Positions 23,901 through 33,900 of a DNA stretch of 64,000 bases are shown piece by piece. This DNA comes from Capsicum annuum (taxonomy: Eukaryota > Streptophyta > Magnoliopsida > Solanales > Solanaceae), in the NCBI RefSeq assembly GCF_002878395.1, contig NC_061118.1:510140-574139 (forward strand), written 5' to 3'. Numbering within the stretch: the stretch's first letter is position 1; each line of letters starts with the position of its first letter. Position numbers and translations under genes: made by a program. The notes under the pieces are model-generated. The model was not told the DNA's origin and did no database searches. It saw nothing but the letters and a program-made list of their open reading frames with translations.

Positions 23901-26648
23901 TTATGTAGGAGATGTTTGTTAACAACCCGTGAAGGGATTTCGGTTTAATTATAGTGACCCTTGTGACTTGTTAGTTAGTACTACTTTGCTATCTCCAAAT
24001 ACAAACAGTAGCATGTTTCTGTCATTGCTACTGTTTTAATGTAGTTACTAGCTTGAATTTTTCTCCTTTGCCAATTGTTTTGTGAGTGACTTCGGCATGT
24101 TAAATTTAATGTCTTTGTTTCATTTTTGGTTTCAGATTTTTGAAGTTGGTGATGTTGTCTTCTTAGATGCCACAAATGATGTTGGTGCAGTAAACCGTCG
24201 CCACCTTGCTGCTTTGTATTGTGGCGCAACTTCAGGATTTGAGGTACAGATTTACCATAATTATAGGTCGTATAGTTGTAGTTTAGGTGTTATGCACTCC
24301 AAAATCTCGTTGGATGTGCTGCACATTACAAACTTAAGTTGTTGGAATATGTATTGTAATTTGGATGGATATTTTACTTGTAAAGGAAGCTCCGTTCTAG
24401 GACTATTCTTTATTTCTTCAGGGAGAGGTGATTGCCAGTGAAAGTTTAAAATGGAAAGGCTGTTGTCTGTATGAAAATAGCCTATTACCTCAATCATGAT
24501 AGTTATTTCATATGAGAGCTGGACCTAAAGATGAAGTCACCTCTGCCATCCAGTCCCTGCAGATCCTCTTTTGGTCTTCCTCTCAGAATGACCCCTTTCC
24601 TGTTGTGCCCTCTGTTGCAATAAGATTGTCCTACTTCCCCTTGTGGTCTGCCCTATGTAGCTTACCTCTCTTTAATGGGATTTTTTTTCCTCCCTCCATG
24701 TTATTTCAGATCGGAGTGGCATTTTCCAGCTGAGTTCTCCACTTGTACAAATGATTGTTAAAACGCTTATTTACCAAATTCAGTATAACAATCGATTCAA
24801 GCATTTTATTCGCAAGTCTTGTGCTAATATATTTTAGAATAGGTTGCTATAGTGGGATGAGGGAGTATCTTAAGACAGAGATCATTGCAAGTACCACTCT
24901 CCCTTTGCAAGAACTCTTGTATGCACAGAGAGAGTTCTGGAGAAGTCCATCGTTAGCTTAGGTTCAGAATGATTTCTTATCCTGCTTCGACATCAGTTGT
25001 GCTGTGGTGATCTCTGCAAAGTTTGAACTTGTGCATCCACAATTACTGTATACTTCTGGAGAACAATGACCAAATTAGGAAGGTTCTTGAATAAAATATA
25101 TTTTGCTATTTTGCTTATACTGAAATTCGACTATTAGAATATCTGGAGTGGAACTTCATCCCTTAAACATAAATTCTTTCGTCTCTCGAGCAATGATTTG
25201 ATTACTTCATTCTGTTATCAGAGTCATTTGTATAATTATAATAGTGCTGTATGCTGTGCACTATCTTCCAGACCCTCAACATGTTCTGGATTTTTTTTAA
25301 GGAAAACGTTTGACGCTCTTCGCATTTTTTCCAGCTAATACATGGTCTACTCGACAAAATCATGGAAGCAACTGGTGCTAATTTTGTATCACCTGGAAAC
25401 AGTTCAGGCTACTATATAGAAAAATCAGAGGTAGCTATTTGCATTTTTCCAATTTGCTTGCTTCATTTCATTATGAGTACTTTTCTGTGTGCTTATTTCT
25501 GTCTTAATGTGTCATAGGAACCTGCATTACTTCAGGGGAGACAAGCTAGCGTTATTTACGCAGGAAAGCGAATTGGAACATTCGGCATTGTGCACCCCAA
25601 GGTATTCACTTAATATGCACTGATTTTGTATACATAACTTGTCAATTAATTGGAAACAACCTCTAGCAGAAATGCAAGGTAAGGCTGCGTACAATACACC
25701 CTTGTGGTGGGGACCTTCCCCGGACCCTGCGCATAGCGGGAGCTTTAGTGCACCAGACTTTTTTGCATTTTAGAGCATCTTGAGTTTGAAGTCCTATTTA
25801 AATTCTTTTACCCTTCTTTTTGGGCTATATTGCATATTTTCATTTGGATGCATGGTCAGTCACGACTTGAGTCTTGTCAATCAACACTATGCCATCTGCA
25901 AAGAGCATACACCATGACACCTCTCCTTGGATACGCTGTGTCAGCACATCCATCACTAAGACAAATAGAAACGGGCTAAGAGACGATCCCTAGTGCAACC
26001 CTATAATAATATATTGATAAAAATACCGCCCCCTCTTTCCTAATTTTTGTGGTACTCCTTCCTTTTTAGTCCGTTCGAATAGAATGAGTAGTCCGTTCGA
26101 ATAGAATGAGACTTTCTATATTTAAAAAAAGTTCATATATAGTATATATGAACTTTAAACATTCCTTTTAATCCTATTAAGATGATTTATAGCAACAGAA
26201 ATGTATGTCTTGTGTTAAACCACAAATTTCAAATGTCTCTTTTCTGGTGGCCAATTAACGACCTCATAAATTGGGACAGAGGGAGTATATTTAGAGCAAT
26301 TTATCCGTATCCACACTAGGATCCATATCCCCATCCAAAATTCATTTGATGAATAATCGGACGACACCCATATGGGATACCCGCACCCTTTTCAGAGCAG
26401 CATAGCTTATAGATTTTCCAAGGACCATCTCTTTAATTGTTCTCAAACAAAGACCAACAGGCAAGGGTTCCTGGTTATGCATTGAATTTAGACCTTGCGG
26501 TATATATGTGTGGGCAGTTTGCAACTGCAAATTATCGCCCCAATTCAGGAGTTATACGTGTTTTGCCTTTCGGTTTCAGGTCCTCAAGGAGTTTGACATT
26601 CCGGATCCCTGCTCCTTTCTGGAGCTTGACATGCAGACTTTCCTATAG
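11975..26648 (+). CDS. cytosolic phenylalanyl-tRNA synthetase beta subunit
   Basis: Beta chain of the alpha2-beta2 enzyme that charges tRNA-Phe in the cytosol. Nineteen GT-AG exons give one frame: 11975-12032, 12133-12188, 13813-13913, 14212-14341, 14460-14575, 15695-15761, 15933-15974, 16049-16090, 16211-16287, 16948-17074, 17149-17316, 19241-19369, 19469-19570, 20709-20840, 22120-22194, 24136-24243, 25335-25430, 25518-25601, 26580-26648. The product is 592 residues, close to plant orthologues of about 598. It opens with [19 protein letters not shown]. The B3/B4 editing-type region (about 118-280) contains [20 protein letters not shown]5 (about 305-380) ends at [20 protein letters not shown]. 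The synthetase-like core follows and includes [17 protein letters not shown], and the chain ends LELDMQTFL. No targeting peptide is present. Introns are packed with retroelement debris, but every splice site is canonical. Confidence 0.96.
12231..12847 (+). mobile_element. six-headed SINE multimer in PheRS beta intron 2
   Basis: Six direct copies of a SolS-type SINE head (period about 84 bp, starting near 12240, 12322, 12405, 12488, 12573 and 12655) each hold a TGGAGTAA promoter-box region, and most also hold CCAGGAGGTCACGGGTTCAA. Five units stop at a CTCGGATATGG-like joint. Only the sixth continues into the SINE body (TGTGGTGGGGCCCTTCC) and a T-run. The assembly is flanked by TGAATAGAT (12222-12230 and 12848-12856), which looks like a single target duplication. 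Confidence 0.85.
12955..13040 (+). repeat. repeat pair member A in PheRS beta intron 2
   Basis: AAGAAGTTGTGAATTGAGCA followed by AATTTGATGCT and an ACTCATGCATGAGGAGATG-like end recurs, diverged, at 13590-13675. This is a short dispersed repeat of unknown class. Confidence 0.6.
13114..13223 (+). mobile_element. 5'-truncated retroelement tail with (TTG)n end
   Basis: Carries TCTATCGGAAACAACCTATC, GAGGTAGTGGTATGGACTGC and ACACTGGGTATGTTGTTGTT. The duplication TTGAAAATGTG flanks it (13103-13113 and 13224-13234). It belongs to the same family as 4378-4479, in plus orientation, inside PheRS beta intron 2. Confidence 0.85.
13590..13675 (+). repeat. repeat pair member B in PheRS beta intron 2
   Basis: Diverged copy of 12955-13040, sharing AAAAGTTGTGAACTGAGCAA and ATTTGATG. 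Confidence 0.55.
14681..14865 (+). mobile_element. tRNA-derived SINE of a second family in PheRS beta intron 5
   Basis: The head CTTTCGATATAATGGTAAGA has box A character. GTTACTGGTTAAACCAGACC lies at the box B position, followed by TTGGTATTTAAGTGGAGAAG and a 3' end TTTCTCGATTATAAAA. This layout is known for a Solanaceae SINE family distinct from the SolS-type copies above. A similar 3' tail fragment lies at about 14028-14045. Confidence 0.7.
16540..16912 (+). mobile_element. degenerate L1-type LINE reverse-transcriptase fragment in PheRS beta intron 9
   Basis: Translation across frames gives [18 protein letters not shown] (a decayed form of the plant L1 motif GDKAPGPDGF), then a stretch like SLVGNIYKVL and KKVLDE with [13 protein letters not shown] (compare NAFVEGRQILDA of plant L1 reverse transcriptases). 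Frameshifts and stops make it a dead relic. It ends about 35 bp before the exon 10 acceptor. Confidence 0.7.
18285..18480. repeat. direct duplication in PheRS beta intron 11
   Basis: The stretch TTGGAGTCATCAATTTATGA plus TCTTATCCTCCCCAACATT occurs twice (about 18317-18360 and 18438-18478) with a shared GGCAATATACAT leader. This is a local duplication with a spacing of about 120 bp. Confidence 0.75.
18530..18549. repeat. poly-G homopolymer
   Basis: A run of about 19 G in PheRS beta intron 11. It is a homopolymer that is error-prone in assembly. Confidence 0.9.
19763..19965. mobile_element. PIF/Harbinger-type (Tourist-like) MITE
   Basis: Terminal inverted repeats GGGGTCGTTTAGTG and CCAAACGATCCC are flanked by the 3 bp duplication TTA (19760-19762 and 19966-19968). 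Internal arms repeat GGGATAA/TTATCCC motifs, giving a strong fold-back. It lies in PheRS beta intron 13. Confidence 0.85.
21350..21485. repeat. tandem duplication of about 65 bp in PheRS beta intron 14
   Basis: Two adjacent copies share GCACTGCAAAA, CAGGTGTAGTGACCTCA and GATGCACAAAA/GATCCACAAAA, followed by TCAGA. Confidence 0.75.
21570..21795 (-). mobile_element. tRNA-derived SINE of a third family in PheRS beta intron 14
   Basis: On the minus strand the head reads AAGGGTGTGACTTAGTTATC, then GAACCATGAGGTCTCAGGTT, CCTAGCCTTGGTGGATAGAG, TATCCCATGGAATTAGCCGA and a tail after GTGTGCACAAGCTAACC. Head, box B position and 3' end are all present, so this is close to full length. Fragments of the same family occur at 3425-3545, about 51150-51360 and 56420-56720. 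Confidence 0.75.
22302..23048. mobile_element. hAT-type non-autonomous element with 8 bp target duplication
   Basis: Ends TAGGGGTGTACA and TGTATACCCCTA are imperfect inverted repeats. They are flanked by the perfect 8 bp duplication CTTGTAAG (22294-22301 and 23049-23056). The subterminal arms are rich in ACCGAACC/GGTTTGGTTTG. It lies in PheRS beta intron 15 and contains the assembly gap. No transposase is visible in the sequenced part. Confidence 0.9.
22475..22574. other. assembly gap (100 N)
   Basis: Exactly 100 ambiguous bases inside the hAT-type element. The round number suggests a placeholder of unknown real length. The fold-back arms of the element probably broke the assembly. Confidence 0.95.
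23105..23740 (-). mobile_element. 5'-truncated L1-type LINE, zinc-binding reverse-transcriptase region
   Basis: On the minus strand 23450-23713 encodes [12 protein letters not shown], then [27 protein letters not shown] and [11 protein letters not shown]. This is the order of the plant L1 zf-RVT domain (FSVKS, CxxC, HLLLHC, LW). Downstream frames continue in decayed form to a T-run on the plus strand near 23108-23116, which would be the poly-A tail. It lies in PheRS beta intron 15 right after the hAT-type element, and stops and frameshifts disable it. Confidence 0.8.
25650..25764 (+). mobile_element. 5'-truncated SolS-type SINE in PheRS beta intron 18
   Basis: Begins at TGGAAACAACCTCTAGCAGA and keeps the body (AGGCTGCGTACAATACACCC, GCATAGCGGGAGCTTTAGTG), ending CACCAGACTTTTTT. 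The tRNA-like head is missing. Confidence 0.85.
25830..25995 (-). mobile_element. RTE-type LINE reverse-transcriptase fragment
   Basis: The minus strand encodes [20 protein letters not shown] followed by [17 protein letters not shown]. This is the catalytic-site region of a non-LTR reverse transcriptase, with FADG where FADD is expected. The catalytic aspartate is lost and the fragment is only about 55 codons. It lies in PheRS beta intron 18, just after the SINE fragment. Confidence 0.8.
26055..26285. mobile_element. Stowaway-type MITE in PheRS beta intron 18
   Basis: Ends CTCCTTCCTTTTTAGTCC and TTGGGACAGAGGGAG match Tc1/mariner Stowaway termini, with TA on both sides. A short internal duplication (AGTCCGTTCGAATAGAATGA twice) lies at the left end. 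Confidence 0.75.
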
Positions 26649-27670
26649 TCAGGTTTCACGACGCGGTAATTTTCACACTCGTCTCATGTTTTCCTCCCTT
26701 TTTACCCGGAATGAACACACATTTAATTTATGTTTGCCAGAGCATCAGCTACCATCCCCTTTCTTCCTGGGAAGCCTTTGTCGGCGTTGGTTCCTTTACG
26801 TACTTATAAAGCTTTTGAAGTCAGCGGCCTGAGCTGTTCGAATGTGGTGACAATTTTGATAGATATGTCTCATATTGATTATTATTAATACTTGGTAATC
26901 GAGGAAGAAGATGATCCAACGTTCATTTCGTTCACTTACTGTTTGACAGGAAACATAAGATGATTTTTTTTTTCCAGATGTAATGGTCACTTGCTTACCC
27001 TTTCTTATAGCTGAATGAATTATTTGGTTTGGGCATGAAAATAGCCTTAACCAGTTTGCCATTGTCCAATTTTGTACCTTAGGAAGCTAAACCTAAACCC
27101 CAAACTTAGGGGTCGTTTGGTTGGAAAAGGGTTATCTCGGGATTAGTTATCCCGCCATCTATTTGGGATAACTTATCACATCACTATGACGTAAATGGTG
27201 GGATAAGTTATCCCGACCTTGACAAGCAAACAGTGATGTTGATTAGCCATAAGTTATGAGCATTATTAAGAGTTGGATTGATTCATCATCAACAACAACG
27301 TACACTAACACACATGAAGAATAACCAAGTTCATAAATTAAGGTTTTATGACCCTGAAATGTTTAAATATACCACGTTAGTTATAGTGAACAGTCAGTAT
27401 TGCTCACACCAATGTGTCGATGAATCTATCGAGCCAATCAAAGTCCACCAACCAAATTCGCGAAAATCATCATGTACTAACACAAGAAAAATGATTAAAT
27501 TCATGAATTCAATTTTCATGATCTTGAAATGTGAAAACATACTACTTACGTAATGGAAACATGGTGAATATTAGTCACTAAGATGTTTCAAAGGATCCAT
27601 TAACTTTTAGGCCAAATGGAGTACGTCAACCGAATTCATGAAAATCAGCGTCTAATCATATACACACAGG
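26649..27670. other. 3' flank of PheRS beta and intergenic DNA
   Basis: Begins with the 3' UTR of PheRS beta. It holds a degenerate Harbinger-type MITE (27109-27232), then AT-rich DNA with a weak direct repeat (CATGAAGAATAACCAAGTTC... near 27312 and ACAAGAAAAATGATTAAATT near 27481). I see no gene. Confidence 0.6.
27109..27232. mobile_element. degenerate PIF/Harbinger-type MITE
   Basis: The left end GGGGTCGTTTGGTTGG follows TTA, as in the intact copy at 19763-19965. Internal GGGATTAGTTATCCC and GGGATAAGTTATCCC motifs are present. The right terminus is decayed. Confidence 0.65.
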
Positions 27671-28888
27671 AAATGTGTTAGCCCACGGTTCGGAGGGTTG
27701 GGACTGGGATTCGGGCTCGGGTTACCCCCTGACGGTCTATTGAGTGGATGTGGTTGGTTTGGCGGGGTTGGTGCAACCATTTTTTTAAGTCGAATGAGCA
27801 AAACAACGAGAATTGCGGGGGTTTTGTGACTTTCGGTGGGCGTTAACCATGGTTCGGGGGGTGGACTTGGTTTAGGCCAAAACTTCTCGGGCGACCCGCT
27901 GGTGGCCTATTGAGTGAATCTGGTTGGTTTTATGGGATCGATGAAGCTATTTTCCAAGTTAAACGGGTAAAACGATGTGAATTGCAATTTTTTTTAGACT
28001 ATTGGTGGGTGTTGCTCACGGTTTGGGGGTGGGTTTTGGCTCAGACTTTGGTTTTGGCTGAAACTTCTCGAGAGGCCTTCCGACGGCCTATTAAGTGTAT
28101 CTGGTTGGTTCGGTAGGGTATGTGAAGCCATTTTCAAGTCAAATGGGTGAAACAACGAGAATCGTAAGTGTTTTGCGACTTTCGATGGGTGTTAGCCCAC
28201 AATTCAGGAGGTGAGTTAGCCCAGGGTTCCGAGGGTAGGCTCGCGGTTAAGCGGAGTTTTGGGACGAAAATCGACGGGCCACCCCTAGGCTGTCTGAGGA
28301 TCGGGTAAGTGTGGGTCGGCAGGGCCATCTGAGCGGTTAAACGGGCGAAATAGCGTGAACAAGTCATTTTCAAGTCAAATCGGTGCGAGCTTGGGACCAC
28401 ATAGAGTTTTGAGTCAAAAATCGATTAGCGGCCCCCGCTAGCTGAGGAGCGGGTGAGTGTGTGTCGCGGGGTTGACGGGTCCATCTGGGTCGTCAAACAG
28501 GCGAGACAGCGAGAATGGACCATTTTTGGGCCAAATCGATGTACTATGGCTCGATTCTGGGGTTGGGCACGAGGCTCGGTGGAGTTTTGGGTTAAAAATC
28601 GATTGGAGCCCCCCAGCTGGCTAAGGAACGGGTGAGAGTGGGCCGGTTGAGTCGGCGGGGCCATTGGGTAGTCAAACGGGCGAAACGGTGCGAACAGATC
28701 ATTTTTGGGCCAAATTGGTGTGACAACCCACGGTTTCGAGGGTGGGCTCAGGGCTTGACGGAGTTTTGGGTCGAAAATCGACCAGAGGCCCCCCAACTGG
28801 CTAAGGAGCGAGTGAGTGTGGGCCGGTTGGGTCAACGAGGTCATTTGGGTGGTCAAACGGCGCGAACGGCCTGTTTTCGGGCCAAGTC
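27670..28888. repeat. tandem array, block A (166-182 bp monomers)
   Basis: About seven diverged monomers are recognisable by GTTAGCCCACGGTTCGG-like, GGTCAAACGGGCGAAACGGC-like and CCATTTTTGGGCCAAAT-like segments. Spacing rises from about 166 bp at the left edge to about 180 bp. GC content is higher than in the flanks. It is continuous in family with block B after the inserted DNA. It belongs to no repeat family I can name. Confidence 0.85.
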
Positions 28889-29054
28889 GCCACAAAAGCT
28901 GTCACTAAAAGAATATTTTTTTTTTAATAAGTTTGAGTAATAACAAAGTCGCCACTAAATCCTGTCACTAAAAGTATTTTTTTAAAAAAATTAATTAGTT
29001 TTAGTGACAACAAATTCGCCACTAATTCGTGTCACTAAAAGTATATTTTTCTTA
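28888..29054. repeat. fold-back repeat array, left part
   Basis: About three units of 50-70 bp, each built as TTTTAGTGACA, ACAAAGTCGCCACTAA, then TGTCACTAAAA and an AT-rich spacer. The outer arms are exact inverted repeats of 11 bp. The pattern resembles subterminal repeats of plant CACTA (En/Spm) transposons, but that assignment is inference. Confidence 0.75.
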
Positions 29055-30605
29055 GGCAAAATGACCTTATGGATGCTTGTACTATGTCGTTTTTATAAGT
29101 TGAAAGCTTCTACTTACATGTTTGTTGTCATCTAGACCCTTGAACTCATAAAAAAAGCAACATTTTGCATTCTTTGACCGTTGACCTTACCTATGTGGCA
29201 TTGAAATGGTGACAAGGACAAAGAGAGTGTAGCCACTCGGCTGGGGGTGCGAGTGAGGGTTAATTTTTGAACAATTTTACATTAAAATAATTAAAAAAAA
29301 ATCATATTAATTTTTTTAAAAAAAATAAAAAGGGTCCTTTTTTCCCTCCATCTTTTGAAATTTAAAAATATTTTTAAAAAAGTAAAAATAATTTTAAAAT
29401 ATTTTTAAAAATTAAAAAGGGTCCTTTTTTTTCCCTTCATCTTTTTTAATTTAAAAATATTTTTAAAATTTTTTAAAAAATTTAAAAAGGGTCCTTTTTT
29501 CTCTTCATATTTTTAAATATAAAAATATTTTTAAAAATTTAAAAATAATTTAAAAATAATTTGAATATATTTTTATAAATTTAAAAATATTTTAAAATTT
29601 TAAAGAAAACTTAAAGAATGGTCCTTTTTTTCCCTCCATCTTTTTTAAATTAAAAATAATTTTAAAAAATATTTTTAAAATTTTTAAAAAGGGTCTCTTT
29701 TTTTCCTCCATCTTTTTTAATTTAAAAATATTTAAAAATTTTAAAAATAATTTAAAAATCATATTAAAAATATTTTTAAAAATTTAAGAAAAAAATATAT
29801 TTTTCCCTCCCCACCCCAGCTCGACCCCACACCCTACCCAGCCCCATTCTACCCCACCCCAGCCCTATCCAACCCCTCCCCACCCCAGCCCCAGCCCTTC
29901 CAGCCCACACACCCCACCCCAACACTCTTCGAAACCCCCTTCCCCCCCCCTCCCCCCACACGTTCTCTTTTTATTTTTTATTTTAATTTTTCCTCTCAAT
30001 TCAATTTTTTTTTAATTAAAATTTAAATTTGAAATCTTTTTATTTTTTTTGGAGATTAAAATTTAAATTTAAATTGAAAGTGAGTGATAGTAAATATTGA
30101 AAAAAATTAGCGAATTTTGCTTAAAAAAATAAACTTTTTGTGAATTTGTTAAAAATATTCAACTATAAAAATCAAAAATTTATTATGTTTGTATATATGA
30201 ATTTATAGTTAAAAATTTAAATTAGTTGGAGAAGAATTTTAATTATTTGGAATGGATTTGATGTTTAATTTGTGAGCAAAAATAAAAACATGATTATTAA
30301 AAATTTTCTACAATTTATAATTTTTTCTTATTTAATTAAATTAATTTTAATATTTAATTTGTTATGTAGCATTTTAAAAATGACTTAAAATTTAATGTAA
30401 TACTTTTTTTTAAATGACGTGTCAGGCGTTGCAAACGTTGCAGTTGATGTGGCAGCTGACGTGGGGGAGAGTGTGTTACACTCACCAAAAAAGGATTTAA
30501 AATATTGCTTTTTAGAGGGTTCAGGGATCCAGATGACAAACATGTTAGTAAAAGTGTCCAACTTACAAAATCGACATAGTACAGGGTTCAGAAAGTCATT
30601 TTGCC
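29055..30605. mobile_element. 1.55 kb non-autonomous transposon with long inverted ends (Mutator-like)
   Basis: The left end GGCAAAATGACCTT and the right end, reverse-complemented, GGCAAAATGACTTT begin inverted arms that stay alignable for about 130-180 bp (both contain TGTACTATGTCG and ACATGTTTGT). The 9 bp on each side, TTTTTCTTA and TTTTTTGTA, match at 7 of 9 positions, which suits a Mutator-type duplication. The interior has about six copies of GGGTCCTTTTTTTCCCTCCA in AT-rich spacers and a C-rich tract (29803-29960). No transposase frame is present. Confidence 0.75.
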
Positions 30606-30984
30606 TTTTTTGTAATTAGTTTTAGTGACAACAAAGTCGCCACTAATTCCTGTCATTAAAAGTATATTTTTTTTATTTTTTAATTAGTTTTAGTGACAAT
30701 AAAGTTGCCACTAATTCCTGTCACTAAAAGTATGTTTTCAATTAGTTTTAGTGACAACAAAGTCGCCACTAAAGTCTGTCACTAAACGTATATTATTTAA
30801 TTTTTTTAATTAGTTTTAGTGACAACAAAGTCTGCTACTAAATCATGTCACTAATGGTATTTTTTTATTTTTAATAAGTGTTAGTGACAAAAAAGTCACC
30901 ACTAAATCCTGTGACTACAAGTATCTTTTTATTTTTTAATAAGTTTTAATGACATCATAGTCGCCACAAAAAGCTGTCATTGGG
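30606..30984. repeat. fold-back repeat array, right part
   Basis: About six further units of the type at 28888-29054 (TTTTAGTGACAACAAAGTCG, CCACTAAATCCTGTCACTAA) with T-rich spacers. Both outer junctions of the fold-back block end in GTCGCCACAAAA(A)GCTGTCA next to the 182 bp array. Confidence 0.8.
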
Positions 30985-33900
30985 TGGTCAAACAGGCGAA
31001 CTGGCGCGAACGGATCATTTTCAAGCCAAATCAATGTGCTATAGCCCGCGATTTTTGGGGTGGGCTTGGAGCCGGAGGTGTTTTAGGCCGAAAATCGACC
31101 GGGGTGCCCCTGGCAGGCTGGGGAGCAGCCTAATCTGGGCCTTGGGGAGGGATGGGCTATTTGGGTGGTCAAACGGGCGAAACAACCCGAATGGGCCATT
31201 TTCGGGCTAAATTGATGTGCTATAGCCAACGGTTTTTGGGGTGGGCCTGATGGACGGTGTGTTTTTGATCAAAAATCGACCGGACTACCCCAAGCTGGCT
31301 GGGGAGCGGCCTAGCGTGGGCTCTTGGGGTGGGATAGGCTAGTTGAGTGGTCAAATGAGAGAAACAGGGCGAATAGACCATTTTTGGGCTAAATCGGTGT
31401 GCTATAGCCCACAATTTTAGGGGTGGGCCCTGGGGCCGGGCGTATTTATAGCCGAAAATCGACTGGGCTACCCCAGGCTGGCTGGGGTGTGGCCTAGTAT
31501 GGGTCCTTGGGGTGTGATAGGCTATTTAAATGGTCAAACGGGCGAAATGGCACGAACGAGCCATTTTCAGGTCAAATCAATGTGCTATAGCCAAAGGTTT
31601 TTGGGGTGGGCATAGGGGTCGCGCGTGTTTTTGGCTGAAAATCAATCTGGCTGCCCAAGTAGGCTGGGGAGCGACCTAGTGTGGGCCATTGGGGTGGGAT
31701 AGGCTATTTGGGAGGTCAAACAGGCGAAACGACGTGAACGGGCCATTTTTAGGCCAAATCAGTGTGCTAGCCCATGGTTTTTGAGGTGGGCCCAGGGGCC
31801 GAGCGTGTTTTTGGTCAAAAATCGATCGGGCTGCCCCAAAGAGACTGGGGAGCGACTTAGTGTGGGCCCTTGGGGAGGGTTAGGCTATTTGGGTGGTCAA
31901 ATGAGCAAAACAGCGTGAACGGGCCATTTTTAGGCCAAATCGGTGTGCTATAGCCCACCGTTTTAGGGTTGGGCCTAGGGCCGGGCATATTTTTGGCCAA
32001 AAATTGATCGGGCTGCCCCAGGTAGTCTGGGAGCGACCTAGTATGGGCCCTTGGGGTGGGATAGGCTATTTGGGTAGTCAAATGGGCGAAACAACGCGAA
32101 CAGGCCATTTTCGAGCGAAATTAGTGTGCTATAGCCCACTATTTTTGGGGTAGGCCCGGGGTCAGGCGTGTTTTTGGCCAAAAATTGACCAGGATGCCCC
32201 AGGCAGGCTGGGGAGCGGCTTAGTATGGGCCCTTGGGGTGGGATAGGCTATGTGGGTAGTTAAACAGGCAAAACAGCGTGAACGGGCCATTTTCGGGCTA
32301 AATCGGTGTGCTAGTCCATGGTTTTCAGGGTAGGCCCAGACCCCAGGTGTGTTTTTGGCCGAAAATCGACCGGGCTGCTCTAGGAAGGCTAGGAAGTGAC
32401 CTAGTATGGGCCTTTGGGGTGGGATAGGCTATTTGGGTGGTCAAACGGATAAAACAACGCGAATGGGCCATTTTCGAGTTAAATCAGTGAGCTATCGCCC
32501 ACGATTTTTGAGGTGGGCTCGGGGGATGGGCGTGTTTTTGGCTGAAAATTAACAGGTCAGCCACAGGTAGACTGGGATGCTGCCTAGTGTAGGCCCTTGG
32601 GGTGGGATAGGCTATTTGGGTGGTCAAACAGGCGAAACAGCACGAACGGGCCATTTTCGAGCCAAATCGGTGTACTATAGCCCACGATTTTGGGGATGGG
32701 CCTGGGGGCCGGGCGTATTATTAGACGAAAATCGATCAGGCTTCCCCAGGCAGGCTGGGGAGCAGCCTAGTTTGGGCTTTTGGGGGTGGGATAAGCTATT
32801 TTGGTGGTCAAACGGGCAAAACGGCGCAAACGAGCCATTTCCGAGCCAAATCGGTGTGCTATAACTCTCGATTTTCGGGGGTGGGCCCAGGGGGCGGGTG
32901 TGTTTTTGGCTGAAAATCGACTGGATTACCCATGGCAGGCTGGAAGCGGCCTAGTATGGGCCCTTGGGGTGGGATAGGCTATTTGGGTGGTCAAATGGGC
33001 GAAACGACGCTAACTGGCCATTTTCGGGATAAATTAGTGTGCTATAGCCCACGATTTTTGGGGTAGGCCCCTGGGCCGGGCATGTTTTTGGCCAAAAATC
33101 GACCGTGATACCCCAGGCAGGCTGGGGAGTGGCCTAGTATGGCCCTTGGGGTGGGATAGGCTATTTGGATGGTCAAACGGGCGAAAAGGTGCGAACGTTC
33201 CATTATTGGGTTAAATCGGTGTGCTATAGCCCATGGTTTTAGTGATGGACCTGGGGCCGGGCATGTTTTTGACCAAAAATACCGGGCTACCCCAGGAAGT
33301 CTGAGGAGCGGCTTAGTGTGGGCCCTTCAGGTGGGGTAGGCTATTTGGGTTGTCAAACGGGCGAAACAACGTGAACGGGCCATTTTCAGGCCAAATCAGT
33401 GTGCTATAGCCCACAGTTTTCGAGGTGGGCCCAGGGGCCGGGCGTGTTTTTGGCTGAAAATCAGTTTGGCTGCCCTGGGCAGGCTGGAAAGCAGCCAAGT
33501 GTGGGCCCTTGGGGTGAGATAGGCTATTTGGGTGGTCAAACAAGCGAAACGGCACGAACGGGCCATTTTCGGGCCAAATCGGTGTGCTATAGCCCATAAT
33601 TTTTGGGGTGGGCCTGGGGGCCGAGCATGTTTTTGGTCAAAAATCAATCGAGCTGCCCCAGGCAGGCTGGAAAGCAGCCTAGTATGGGTCCTTGAGGTGG
33701 GATAGGCTATTTGGGTGGTCAAACGTACGAAACGACGTAAATGGGCCATTTTTGGGCCAAATCGGTATGTTATAGCCTACGATTTTTGGGATGGGCCCAG
33801 GGGTCGGGCGTTATTTTGGTAAAAAATCTATCGGGTTGCCCCTACAGGCTGGGGAGCAGCCTAGTGTGGACCTTTGTGGTTTTCGGGGCGGTTTGGGTGG

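Noticed and set aside
28425..28895. 156-codon minus-strand open frame in array block A
   Set aside because: It is the same repeated monomer translated in reverse, with no start context or domain.
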